Shown: positions 52,250 to 60,864, counted from the first letter of the stretch. The stretch is DNA of 64,000 bases from Pontibacter qinzhouensis (GCF_008017455.1 NZ_VRTY01000007.1:29239-93238), one strand, 5' to 3'. Made by a program: numbers and translations. Notes: generated from the letters alone by a model not told the origin.

Positions 52250-53068
52250 ATGAAAAAAGCAAAAGACATTGAGGGTAACCTTGTTCTGAAAGAAGAAAAA
52301 GGGCCATTTCATATTATAGGAGATGTGCATGGCTGCTTCGAAGAACTCCTGTTGCTGCTGCACAACCTCGGTTACGCTGTTCAGTTTAATCCTGCCCATG
52401 AGAAATACGAAGTTCTGGCTAACCCCGGTTATAAGATTGTTTTTGTAGGTGACCTGGTAGATAGAGGGCCAAATTCGCCGGAAGTGCTGCGGCTGGTGAT
52501 GGACCTGGTGGAGCAGGAGGTGGCATGGTGCGTGAGCGGCAACCACGACGATAAACTGAAACGCAAACTCCAGGGCAACAGCGTGCACATTCGGCATGGC
52601 CTCGAATTAACCTTGGCTCAACTGGCTTCTTACAGGGCAGCTTTTACAGCCAGGGTAGGTCAGTTTCTGTCGGAGTTGCCGCATCATATCGTGCTGGACG
52701 AAGGTAAGCTGGTGGTGGCGCACGCCGGACTGGCAGAAACATACCATGGGCGGCACAGCAAATGGGTAAGGCAGCTCTGTTTGTTTGGGCCAACCAACGG
52801 AGAACTGGATCATCTGGGCCTCCCCATCCGGCTCGACTGGGCAACCGACTATTCCGGCACCGCACTCGTTGTATACGGCCATACCCCGGTAAAAGAACCC
52901 CGCTGGAAAAACAACACGATCAATATAGATACTGGTTGTGTGTTTGGAGGGAAGCTTACCGCTATTTCTTATCCTGCTTTAGAACTAACCTCCGTCAGGG
53001 CCATTCAGCCCTACGCCGACTCGATGCGCCCATTCCTTGATCCCAAGCCAGAAAATTCAACTCAGTAA
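52250..53068 (+). CDS. Metallophosphoesterase, PNKP phosphatase/PrpE-like
   Basis: 272 aa cytosolic two-metal phosphoesterase. Motifs are GDVHGCFEELLLLL near 24, FVGDLVDRGPNSPEVL near 65, SGNHDDKLKRKLQG near 94, VVAHAGL near 160 and VYGHTPV near 212. The pattern GDVHGCF, GNHDDKLKR and NIDTGCVFGGKL closely recalls the central phosphatase domain of bacterial polynucleotide kinase-phosphatase (Pnkp), here without kinase or ligase domains. PrpE-type Ap4A hydrolase is an alternative. Confidence 0.82.
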   Translation: MKKAKDIEGNLVLKEEKGPFHIIGDVHGCFEELLLLLHNLGYAVQFNPAHEKYEVLANPGYKIVFVGDLVDRGPNSPEVLRLVMDLVEQEVAWCVSGNHDDKLKRKLQGNSVHIRHGLELTLAQLASYRAAFTARVGQFLSELPHHIVLDEGKLVVAHAGLAETYHGRHSKWVRQLCLFGPTNGELDHLGLPIRLDWATDYSGTALVVYGHTPVKEPRWKNNTINIDTGCVFGGKLTAISYPALELTSVRAIQPYADSMRPFLDPKPENSTQ

Positions 53069-53444
53069 CATCTTATTCAGTAGGCAATACTTAAAATTTT
53101 GAAGTCGGTTTTATACACACTTACATCTGGAAATAAAAGATTTTGAAAGTAGTATTCTTCAACTTAACTATCTTCTAAAAAGCCACTAATATATTTTATA
53201 ATTTGCTTTCCTTATTAAAGATACAATCATTATCCTCTACATTTACTTTACATTTTTTCAAACCCAATTATTCTAATCAAAATAGACTTCCAAAGGTCAA
53301 AAGCACCTATGGTAACCAAGGGTTGCTATATCATGAGCATTACATGTACTACTGCAGGAGGAGAAGGAAAACGAACTAAGGCACTGGTGTAAGCGATATG
53401 AGCTAAGCTTACTGTCCGACATAAGACTAAATTTTAACGTGCCA
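53069..53444. other. Intergenic stretch between phosphatase and mrpG
   Basis: 376 bases between convergent genes; contains dispersed element copy 15 and otherwise AT-rich sequence without ORF or terminator stem. Confidence 0.4.
53266..53324 (-). repeat. 58-bp dispersed element, copy 15 (59 bp)
   Basis: AATTATTCTAATCAAAA, then ACTTCCAAAG, then CAAGGGTT. On the minus strand it lies 120 bases after the mrpG stop. Confidence 0.82.
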
Positions 53445-53846
53445 TTACCCTTTCTTCACTTTAATATCAGATTCTTTTTCAGATAGGTCTTCTTTTTGGA
53501 GGTAATCTTCCAGCTCCTTCAGATTGGTTCTGTCCCAGAAAGGAATTTTGTTTTGAACGGCGGTGCGACCAATAACATGTGCTGCCACCGGAGCTGTAAT
53601 AAAGGTAAAGCTTACAATTACGAGTACTTTCAGCAGCATGCTCGGCTGATTAAAATAAATACCAAGCCCCATCAAAATCAATCCGACTCCTAATGTAGCG
53701 CCTTTTGTAATAGCTGACATCCGGATATAAAAATCGGGGAACCGCAGCAGACCTATGGTGGAGATGAGCATGAAAGCTACTCCGGTCAGGATGAAGATGG
53801 AACTGATAATTTCCCGAACCAGTAAAAGATCTAATTTTTCCAGCAT
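53445..53846 (-). CDS. mrpG: Na+/H+ antiporter subunit G
   Basis: 133 aa. Three membrane helices near 12-30, 45-60 and 70-95 with the MrpG core ISTIGLLRFPDFYIRMSAITKGATLGVGLIL near 30. The charged C-terminal 35 residues are longer than in Bacillus MrpG. Last gene of the mrpABCDEFG operon; mrpF stops 3 bases upstream. Confidence 0.9.
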   Translation of the reverse strand: MLEKLDLLLVREIISSIFILTGVAFMLISTIGLLRFPDFYIRMSAITKGATLGVGLILMGLGIYFNQPSMLLKVLVIVSFTFITAPVAAHVIGRTAVQNKIPFWDRTNLKELEDYLQKEDLSEKESDIKVKKG

Positions 53847-53849
53847 AGC

Positions 53850-54119
53850 TTAACGCGTTGTTTTCATTAAATAGTAAGCAAAAGAAATGGACCCCAAAAA
53901 ACCAAAGAGCGATAGAATAATGGCTACATCTATAAAATCGGCGTTCCCGGTGAGCTCTGTGTAAATAGCTATAATACCGATTACGTTAGCCACAAACAGA
54001 TCGAAGGCTGTAATGCGGTCGGGCAGGGTTGGCCCCAGCGCAAACCGGATAGCCGTGAGCACCAGGCAAACACTCAGGGCACCGATGGCGATGATAAGAG
54101 TAACAGAAAATAGATTCAT
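53850..54119 (-). CDS. mrpF: Na+/H+ antiporter subunit F
   Basis: 89 aa, three helices. ALGPTLPDRITAFDLFVANVIGIIAIY near 27 and FIDVAIILSLFGFLGSISFAYYL near 62 are the MrpF hallmarks. Overlaps mrpE by four bases. Confidence 0.9.
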   Translation of the reverse strand: MNLFSVTLIIAIGALSVCLVLTAIRFALGPTLPDRITAFDLFVANVIGIIAIYTELTGNADFIDVAIILSLFGFLGSISFAYYLMKTTR

Positions 54120-54610
54120 GTGGTCAGTTCGAGTATTCTTCGTTCAAATCCGTCTTTAATCGTGTGTTTTATCTTATCCAGGTTATCGTGCTCCGCATAC
54201 AGCGTATGCAAATACATTACCTGCTTGTCTTCCCGCACATCAAGGGTTAACGATCCGGGCGTAAGCGAAATAATACAACTCAGCAAGGTAATTTCTAAGT
54301 CAGTTTTAACATCGAGGGGTAATGCTATAACAGCGGGCTTCATCAGGTAACTTGGCGTAATAATGTCGTAGGCTATTCTCAGGTTTGCCACCACTACTTC
54401 CTTCAGAAAGAAAATAATAAACTCGATAGCTATCGGGATCTTCCGGAAGTAGGACCTGCTGTACAAGGCGCTCGAAAGCCAGAGCGTCATAAAAAACAAT
54501 ATAAAGACACCCGATGCTGTTACAGCATTGTAAGGTAACAGGTCTGTTAGTTTAAAGAACTGGTAAGCTATCAGAAACGAAAGGCCACTATGTATCAGAA
54601 ATATTCTCAT
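54116..54610 (-). CDS. mrpE: Na+/H+ antiporter subunit E
   Basis: 164 aa from ATG 54610; the same frame opens at 54631 inside mrpD, but the shorter start immediately follows the mrpD stop. Two N-terminal helices, then LKEVVVANLRIAYDIITPSYLMKPAVIALPL near 85 and SLTPGSLTLDVREDKQVMYLHTLY near 120, as in MrpE. Required for assembly of the hetero-oligomeric antiporter in studied species. Confidence 0.9.
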   Translation of the reverse strand: MRIFLIHSGLSFLIAYQFFKLTDLLPYNAVTASGVFILFFMTLWLSSALYSRSYFRKIPIAIEFIIFFLKEVVVANLRIAYDIITPSYLMKPAVIALPLDVKTDLEITLLSCIISLTPGSLTLDVREDKQVMYLHTLYAEHDNLDKIKHTIKDGFERRILELTT

Positions 54611-54611
54611 C

Positions 54612-56132
54612 TTATTTATGCAATACGGCATTAACGTAACTTTCGGTGTTCAGGAGCTGCTCCGAAGCGCGTAATGCCAGGTTTACCAGGGGCTCAGCGT
54701 ACAGTCCAATAAACAGAATACACACAATCAGGACCACCACAGGCAGGTGCAGCAGCCGGAGTACACCTATGTGCGCCGTGTTCGCTTCTGCTATTACCCG
54801 TGCAGCCTCCTCTGTGGGTGCAGGTTTCTTTTTCCAGAAAACCTCGTTCCAGATTTTGGTCATGGAGAAAATAGTAATTAAGCTGACGCCCAGCGATGTT
54901 GCCACCAAGCCATAGTTACCAGCCTCCAGGCCACCCTTTGCCAGCATAAATTTGCCCCAGAAACCCGAAAAAGGAGGAATACCTGCCAGCGAAAAAGCCG
55001 CTATTACAAACAAAAGCGACAGCAGTGGCTGTTGCAGGTAAACCCCACCTAACTTTTTTAGGGCAAACGAGCCGTACGTTCTGTACACCACCCCACTTAT
55101 CAGAAACAGGCAGGTTTTAACGAGTATGTTATGAATAACAAAGTAGATGCTACCGGCAATGGCCATCGGTGTAAAAATAGCCAGTCCCATAAGCATGTAC
55201 CCGATCTGGCTTACAATATGGAAAGAAAGTATTTTCCTGAAATCGACCTGAGAGGCTGCGCCCAACACACCTATTACCATGGTAAGCCCCGACAGCACCA
55301 GGAAGATCGGGAGCAGAATATCCTGGTTGAGGACGAACACCAGGGTGAACAGTCGCACCAAAGCATAAAGTCCGACTTTTGTAATAAGCCCGGCTATAAA
55401 AGCTGAAATACCGATAGGCGGTGTGTGATAGGAGGCAGGCAGCCAGAAAAACAGCGGAAAAATAGCGGCTTTTATTCCAAACGCGACCAAAAAGAAGATA
55501 CTCGCCAGCGTAATAAGCCCATGGTTTGCCTCTGCCGATCTTACCAGTACCGCCAGTTCCGCCATATTGAGACTGCCTAAGATGCCGTAAACCATACCGA
55601 TGCCGGTTAATAAAAAGCTGGATGCCAAAAAGTTAATCGTTACATATTTAATAGATCCTTCCAACTGCGGTTTGCTTCCGCCAAGGGCAATCAGCACAAA
55701 GCAACAAATCAGCAGCACCTCGAACCACACAAACAGGTTAAATAGGTCGCCGGTGAGGCAAACGCCGTTTACACCCATCTGGAGCAGCAACAGGAGCGGA
55801 TAGTAGCCAAAAAGCTGGCGCGCATTACTCAGGCCGCGTAACGAGAAAACAAACACTGCTATGCCTACAATAGCGCTCGACAGCACCATCAGGCTGCTGA
55901 AAATATCTGATACCAGGGTAATTCCAAACGGAGCCTGCCAGTTTCCAATCTGAGTGGTTAAAATGCCGGTCGTGTCTGTTTTGTACAGCAGGTAAGCGGA
56001 AGCTGCGCATAAGCTTAGTTGCGTTACAACACCAATCACACGCTGCACGCCTAATTTTCGCCAGAAGAACAGGCAGGCTATGGCACCGTACAGCGGAATC
56101 AGAAGTGGTAAAACAAGTAGAATGTGTTGCAT
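54612..56132 (-). CDS. mrpD: Na+/H+ antiporter subunit D
   Basis: 506 aa polytopic protein related to complex I subunits NuoM/NuoN, with about 14 helices. WFEVLLICCFVLIALGG near 135 has the conserved Glu; FGIKAAIFPLFFWLPASYHTPP near 220 has the proton-path Lys; HIVSQIGYMLMGLAIF near 310 follows. The gap to mrpC is 122 bases and contains a dispersed element, whereas all other junctions of this operon are 6 bases or less. Confidence 0.93.
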   Translation of the reverse strand: MQHILLVLPLLIPLYGAIACLFFWRKLGVQRVIGVVTQLSLCAASAYLLYKTDTTGILTTQIGNWQAPFGITLVSDIFSSLMVLSSAIVGIAVFVFSLRGLSNARQLFGYYPLLLLLQMGVNGVCLTGDLFNLFVWFEVLLICCFVLIALGGSKPQLEGSIKYVTINFLASSFLLTGIGMVYGILGSLNMAELAVLVRSAEANHGLITLASIFFLVAFGIKAAIFPLFFWLPASYHTPPIGISAFIAGLITKVGLYALVRLFTLVFVLNQDILLPIFLVLSGLTMVIGVLGAASQVDFRKILSFHIVSQIGYMLMGLAIFTPMAIAGSIYFVIHNILVKTCLFLISGVVYRTYGSFALKKLGGVYLQQPLLSLLFVIAAFSLAGIPPFSGFWGKFMLAKGGLEAGNYGLVATSLGVSLITIFSMTKIWNEVFWKKKPAPTEEAARVIAEANTAHIGVLRLLHLPVVVLIVCILFIGLYAEPLVNLALRASEQLLNTESYVNAVLHK

Positions 56133-56193
56133 AAAGGGTTTTGAATGATTGAAATTTGCTAGTGACGGTATGCGCTGATTTTCAACTAATTTA

Positions 56194-56251
56194 AATTATG
56201 CTAATGAAACTGGCCTCCCAAAGCAAAATGAGGTAAAAAGGCTCAAGGGTC
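56194..56251 (-). repeat. 58-bp dispersed element, copy 16, inside the mrp operon
   Basis: AATTATGCTAATGAAAC, then GCCTCCCAAAG, then CAAGGGTC. On the minus strand it starts 3 bases after the mrpC stop and ends 61 bases before the mrpD ATG. Confidence 0.85.
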
Positions 56252-56254
56252 CGC

Positions 56255-56656
56255 TTAATCCTGCTGATCATATTTCTGGGTGTTACCTTCACTGAGGAGC
56301 TCTTCGTGTATTTTGTCTGTTTTGTCGAGGTCGTCGAGGTCGTTGGTGCCGAAAGCCTGGTAAACACGCTTAATAAGCACAATGGCAAATGCCTGAATAC
56401 CAAAGCCGATAACGATGGCCGTGAGCAGCAGGGCCTGGGGCACCGGGTCTGCAAAGGGTTCAGAGGCAATGGTCACGTCATCGTCTATGATAGCGGTATT
56501 TCCCCTGGTCAGTCTTCCGATTACGAAAAGAAACAGGTTTGTCGCCAATCCGAATATAATAATCCCTAAAATGAGCTTAAAGAAATGCCGGTGCAGGATC
56601 AGGTAAAGACCGGATGCAAACAAAATACCTACAAGTATGGGTAATAATATCTCCAT
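56255..56656 (-). CDS. mrpC: Na+/H+ antiporter subunit C
   Basis: 133 aa NuoK-like subunit. Three helices; LVGILFASGLYLILHRHFFKLILGIIIFGLATNLFLFVIG in the N-half and DPVPQALLLTAIVIGFGIQAFAIVLIKR near 75 with the conserved DPxPQALxLTAIVI are typical. Acidic C-terminal tail of 30 residues. mrpB lies 6 bases upstream. Confidence 0.93.
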   Translation of the reverse strand: MEILLPILVGILFASGLYLILHRHFFKLILGIIIFGLATNLFLFVIGRLTRGNTAIIDDDVTIASEPFADPVPQALLLTAIVIGFGIQAFAIVLIKRVYQAFGTNDLDDLDKTDKIHEELLSEGNTQKYDQQD

Positions 56657-56662
56657 GAGCTT

Positions 56663-57205
56663 TTATTCTTCGGCCATTACAAACGTGATTTTCAGGACAA
56701 CGCCCAGCACCAGGAGGTATACCCCCAGGTCAAACAAAATAGGTGTTCCGGGCTTTCCAAAAACCGGCAGGTACATGTCGGCCCACAAAGCTGACATGTA
56801 CGGCTGTTGCAGAAAAAGGCCGAAAACCCCGCTGGTAGCAGCCAGAAAAAGGCCACAGGAAATAATAAATATCGGGTCTACCCGCCATTGGCGTGGCAGC
56901 CAGTCAGGTGCTGCCTGCAGTTCTTTTTTACGGAACAGATTTTTATACACCAGCACCAACACACTGCTCACACTGCTGCGGCCGGTTTGGTGCGCCTTCC
57001 TGAAATACTTGATGGTAAAAAAGGTGTAGGCTGTATCTTTTGGACCATGGGCCATGATATGAAAAATGAAAGCAATGGCACAGATCAGCCCTCCAATAAA
57101 GCCGCCGCCTGGGTGGTTGTGCCCGCGAAACAGAATATAGACCGAGAAAATGACAAAAAGCGGAATAAAAATCCGGATGGCAACCGCCAAAATAAGAGTT
57201 TTCAT
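56663..57205 (-). CDS. mrpB: Na+/H+ antiporter subunit B
   Basis: 180 aa with four helices. RIFIPLFVIFSVYILFRGHNHPGGGFIGGL near 11 is the MrpB signature, and PVFGKPGTPILFDLGVYLLVLGVVL near 146 the second. A central hydrophilic insertion (65-105) is longer than usual. Begins 2 bases after the mrpA stop. Confidence 0.92.
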   Translation of the reverse strand: MKTLILAVAIRIFIPLFVIFSVYILFRGHNHPGGGFIGGLICAIAFIFHIMAHGPKDTAYTFFTIKYFRKAHQTGRSSVSSVLVLVYKNLFRKKELQAAPDWLPRQWRVDPIFIISCGLFLAATSGVFGLFLQQPYMSALWADMYLPVFGKPGTPILFDLGVYLLVLGVVLKITFVMAEE

Positions 57206-57207
57206 GG

Positions 57208-59517
57208 TTAGTGCTCGTTATCCAGTTTTAGTTTAAGCATGGCGTAAATGCCGATAGCAGCCACTGCCAGCACTGTTGTCTCTCCTAAGGTATCTAAAGA
57301 CCTGAAGTCTACCAGAATCACGTTCACCATATTGCGCCCATAGCCCTGCAGGTAACTGTTCTCCCCGTAGTACGCTTTCAACCCCGACACCAGCGGATAC
57401 TGCTTTACCAGTAGCGTTACGTAGGTCATCAGGCAACCAAAAAGACCAGCTACGATCATGTATTTAACCTTCTGGATTCGGGAACTTAGAAACCTGAATT
57501 CTGGAAGCTTGTGCAGGATCAGCACAAATATCACCACTGTCAGAGTTTCAATCAGGAGTTGGGTGGCGGCCACATCCGGAGCTCCGAACAAAATGTAAAA
57601 CAGAGCAATAGAGTAACCTACCATACCCAGAATAGCAATGGCGGTAAGGCGGGAGCGGGTGCGGAACAGAAATAACAAAGCCGGCACGAGCAAGACGATC
57701 AGAACAAGCTCGTACAGGCGGGCATTTCTTATTTCCTGCCATCTCCCGCTCAGGTCCAGAACAGGGCCGGTTTGCGCCAGTACCCACACCACCAGCACCA
57801 TAAACGTTGAAATGATGATGAAAATGTAACTCCGGAGGTACCCATTCTGCAGCTTTTGGGTCAATTTGGTGGCTCCGTTTAAAAGCCCCTCCAGGCCAAG
57901 CTCATAAATACGCTGAGGCCCTAATTTATAAAGCGGGTTTAGCCTGGGAGCGTAGGTATGTAAGCGATTGGAGTAGCGGTAAGCGCCATAGCCCAGCAGC
58001 AGGGTGAGCATACTTATGCCGAGCACCAGGTTGAATCCATGCCAGAGCGCCAGTTCAAACAGCTGCTCTACGCCCAGCATGGCCTCTGCTGCCCGCCGCA
58101 AAATAGGCGTAACCAGAGCCGCCGGAAACAACCCGAAAAGTAAACCAACCGATGAAATAATAACTGGCGGCAGATAGAGCGCAGGCGACATGGTGTGTAG
58201 CATCGGGGTTGGCCTGGAGCTTGCCTGCCAAAAAAGTTTGAACCCAAGCACAATAGCTATGGCGACAAACACCATTCCGGAGAAAAAGGAAACAGCAAAC
58301 AGCAACGCTTTAAAAGTAGTAGCTGCCAGTGCCGCTTCGTACAAAAGCTCTTTGCCAATAAACCCGAAAAAGGGCAGCACGCCAGCCATAGAGAGTGCCG
58401 CTAAGGAGGCGGCCACACCTGTAGGAACCATACTTCGCCCAAGTCCTCTCAGCTGATCTAACTCGCGGGTGCCGGTGGCATGGTCTACATTGCCAGCCAC
58501 TAAGAACAAGGTTCCTTTGTACAAGGCATGCGCCAGCAGAAACACGAGCATGGCCTGCAGAGCCGGCTCAGAACCAATGCCCGTCATGGTTACCAGTATA
58601 CCTAAAGCGCTAATGGTGGTGTAGGCTAAAATAGCTTTAAGGTCGGTGTGCTGCATAGCCAGCAGCGCTCCCAGCAGTGTGGTAATACCACCAACCGCCA
58701 TTAGGGTATACTGCCACGCATCGGTACCACCCAACACAGGCGTAAAGCGGGCCAGCAAATAAATGCCGGCTTTTACCATAGTAGCAGAGTGCAGGTAAGC
58801 GCTAACAGGAGTAGGGGCCGCCATGGCATTGGGCAACCAGAAATGAAACGGAAACTGAGCTGATTTTGTAAAGGCTCCGATCAGGATCAGCACCATTAGT
58901 GGCAGGTACAGCTCGTGGCTGGTTACTAAATCGCCCCGGTTCAGCAGATCGCTGATGGTGTAGGTTTGGCCAACGGCACCCAGCAGCAGCAGCCCCCCCA
59001 TAAGTGCCAGACCGCCACCACCTGTTACCAGTAGTGCCTGCAGCGCCGAATTGCGCGAACCTGCTTTGTCGTGTTTGTACCCGATGAGGAGGTAAGAGCT
59101 TAGACTGGTCATTTCCCAGAAAACAAAGAGGCAGAAAATATTCCCTGACAATACCACACCCGTCATAGCGACCATAAAAAGTGTCAGGTACATATAGAAC
59201 CGGCCCAGCAGCGGGTCGCCTTTCAGGTAGCCGCCCGCATACGTCATTATCAGGGTGCCGAAGCCGGTTACCAGCAGCACAAAAAACAGGCTCAACCCAT
59301 CGAGGTAAAAATGGAGGTTGATGTTCAGGGAAGGAGCCCACCTATGAATAGCAAATATAGTCTGGCCGCCTAAAACATCCGTCAAATAACTACTGAAATA
59401 GACGAACGCCGCCAGCGGGTAAAGCGCCATCGGTACATAAACATACTTCCCCAGCCACTTGTACAGCAGCGGCGCACTAAAGGCAAGAAATAATCCGGCA
59501 AGTATAATTATGAGCAT
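57208..59517 (-). CDS. mrpA: Na+/H+ antiporter subunit A
   Basis: 769 aa, about 20 helices. NuoL-like core with FVFWEMTSLSSYLLIGY near 128 (conserved Glu), AFTKSAQFPFHFWLPNAMAAPTPVSAYLHSATMVKAGIYL near 212 (Lys and His of the proton path) and LLAHALYKGTLFLVAGNVDH near 328. The C-terminal part from about 600 carries the domain of MrpA specific to Mrp systems, including FGAPDVAATQLLIETLTVVIFVLIL near 660. First gene of the operon; together A-G exchange Na+ for H+ across the inner membrane. Confidence 0.95.
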   Translation of the reverse strand: MLIIILAGLFLAFSAPLLYKWLGKYVYVPMALYPLAAFVYFSSYLTDVLGGQTIFAIHRWAPSLNINLHFYLDGLSLFFVLLVTGFGTLIMTYAGGYLKGDPLLGRFYMYLTLFMVAMTGVVLSGNIFCLFVFWEMTSLSSYLLIGYKHDKAGSRNSALQALLVTGGGGLALMGGLLLLGAVGQTYTISDLLNRGDLVTSHELYLPLMVLILIGAFTKSAQFPFHFWLPNAMAAPTPVSAYLHSATMVKAGIYLLARFTPVLGGTDAWQYTLMAVGGITTLLGALLAMQHTDLKAILAYTTISALGILVTMTGIGSEPALQAMLVFLLAHALYKGTLFLVAGNVDHATGTRELDQLRGLGRSMVPTGVAASLAALSMAGVLPFFGFIGKELLYEAALAATTFKALLFAVSFFSGMVFVAIAIVLGFKLFWQASSRPTPMLHTMSPALYLPPVIISSVGLLFGLFPAALVTPILRRAAEAMLGVEQLFELALWHGFNLVLGISMLTLLLGYGAYRYSNRLHTYAPRLNPLYKLGPQRIYELGLEGLLNGATKLTQKLQNGYLRSYIFIIISTFMVLVVWVLAQTGPVLDLSGRWQEIRNARLYELVLIVLLVPALLFLFRTRSRLTAIAILGMVGYSIALFYILFGAPDVAATQLLIETLTVVIFVLILHKLPEFRFLSSRIQKVKYMIVAGLFGCLMTYVTLLVKQYPLVSGLKAYYGENSYLQGYGRNMVNVILVDFRSLDTLGETTVLAVAAIGIYAMLKLKLDNEH

Positions 59518-59682
59518 AAGTGCATGAAAAATGTAAAGGAAATATGCATAATCCCGTATGTAGCTTTAAGACTACAGTACCCTTCTACAGAAATTTAGTT
59601 ACATTAGGGTCAATAACCGGTCAGACTGACTAGCCAGTTTACATACATTTTTTTCACCACAACCCTTATAAAGCTCCCATTT

Positions 59683-60606
59683 ATGTACATCTTGAAACGA
59701 ATTATGGTGGCCCTGGACCTAACGGATATGGATGAAACACTCATCCGGTACGCTGCCTTTCTCAGCAACAAATCCACCATCGAAAAAGTCTTTTTTATTC
59801 ATACGGAGAAAAGTCTGGAAATACCGGCTGAATTATTGGATGGTCTGGAGCGGGATGTTGTTCCGACGGAGTCATCGATCAGGAATTTGATAGAGACGAA
59901 GGTAGCCACCTATTTTGCGGAGCTGCCGAATGTGCAGGTAGAGGTGCAGGTGGCTGAAGGCGGTCCGGTGAAAGAGATGCTCAGGCTGGCGGAACGCGAG
60001 GACATAAACCTGCTGCTCGTTGGCCGCAAACTGCATTTAAGAGGAAGTGGCGTGCTGCCGCAAAAGTTGCTGCGCACCGGCAAAATAAGTGTGCTCTTTG
60101 TGCCTGAAAACAATGATCCTAAACTCAACAGAGCCCTCGTTGCACTTGATTTTTCGGAATACTGTATGATGGCGCTTGACCGTATGCTTCATTCGGCCTT
60201 AAACCGACCAAACTTAGTTATTGACTGCATACACGTATACGAAGTACCCACAGGATACATTACCTTAGGAGAAAGCTATAAAGCCTTCGACCAGCGTATG
60301 CAGGGCTTCGCGAGCCAGAAGTTTGAGCAGGTGCTGGAGAAATTCCCGGAACTGAAGGAAAGGGCACACCTGCGGCTGGTAAAACAGGAGTATAACGATG
60401 ACCTGGGAGAGATAATAGTACTGGAGGCCAAACGTTCGCAAGCTGACCTGCTTGTATTAGGAGCTAAAGGTAAATCGGCTGCGGCTTTGTTCCTGCTAGG
60501 CAGCGTAACCGAAAAAGTTTTGCGCCACAACGATCATATTCCTTTAATGGTATTTCGGAACGATAAAGAAGAAGTAGGCTTTTTGGATGCCTTGCTAGAT
60601 ACCTAA
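59683..60606 (+). CDS. Universal stress protein, two tandem USP domains
   Basis: 307 aa. Domain 1 (about 5-145) starts ILKRIMVALDLTDMDETLIRYAAFLS and lacks a full ATP-binding G-X2-G-X9-G motif, reading VGRKLHLRGSG. Domain 2 (about 150-295) starts RALVALDFSEYCMMALDRML and ends LVLGAKGKSAAALFLLGSVTEKVLRHNDHIPLMVF, with the motif G-x2-G-x9-G-S expected of ATP-binding USPs. Role in stress is by family only. Divergent from mrpA with a 165-base gap. Confidence 0.88.
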   Translation: MYILKRIMVALDLTDMDETLIRYAAFLSNKSTIEKVFFIHTEKSLEIPAELLDGLERDVVPTESSIRNLIETKVATYFAELPNVQVEVQVAEGGPVKEMLRLAEREDINLLLVGRKLHLRGSGVLPQKLLRTGKISVLFVPENNDPKLNRALVALDFSEYCMMALDRMLHSALNRPNLVIDCIHVYEVPTGYITLGESYKAFDQRMQGFASQKFEQVLEKFPELKERAHLRLVKQEYNDDLGEIIVLEAKRSQADLLVLGAKGKSAAALFLLGSVTEKVLRHNDHIPLMVFRNDKEEVGFLDALLDT

Positions 60607-60676
60607 CGCTTATGTGGGATTACACCAGGGTTTGGCAGCATCTAATTATTAAAATGCCACCACTCATACCAAACAT

Positions 60677-60709
60677 AAGCAGCAGAACAAAATATGGTCC
60701 TGCTGCTTA
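60677..60709 (+). terminator. Hairpin after the USP gene
   Basis: AAGCAGCAG / CTGCTGCTT stem around a 15-base loop; T-run lacking, so only a partner of the next terminator. Confidence 0.5.
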
Positions 60710-60712
60710 TAA

Positions 60713-60750
60713 AGGAAAAAAGGAGCAACTGCAGAGCTGCTCCTTTTTTT
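60713..60750 (+). terminator. Intrinsic terminator after the USP gene
   Basis: AAAAAAGGAGCA / TGCTCCTTTTTTT around a CTGCAG-containing loop. A/T symmetric. Confidence 0.9.
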
Positions 60751-60799
60751 ATGGTCTCCACCTCATATCCAGTATAGTAATCTGAAAGGAGAGGATTCA

Positions 60800-60857
60800 A
60801 ATTATTCAAATGAAAATGCCCTTCAGAAGGATTTTTATTAAATCTGATCCAAGGGTT
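60800..60857 (-). repeat. 58-bp dispersed element, copy 17
   Basis: AATTATTCAAATGAAAA, then CCCTTCAGAAG, then CAAGGGTT. On the minus strand it starts 7 bases after the SlyD-like stop. Exactly 58 bp. Confidence 0.86.
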
Positions 60858-60864
60858 GCTGTTC

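Noticed and set aside
58802..59341. 179-codon minus-strand open frame
   Set aside because: Out-of-frame shadow of mrpA.
3843..60857. The repeated 58-bp element as a CRISPR array
   Set aside because: Copies are kilobases apart, in both orientations and not in tandem; no cas genes.
3843..60857. The 58-bp element as a MITE or classical REP
   Set aside because: Ends are not inverted repeats of each other and most copies do not form a palindrome; constant 58-bp length with a free core does not fit.
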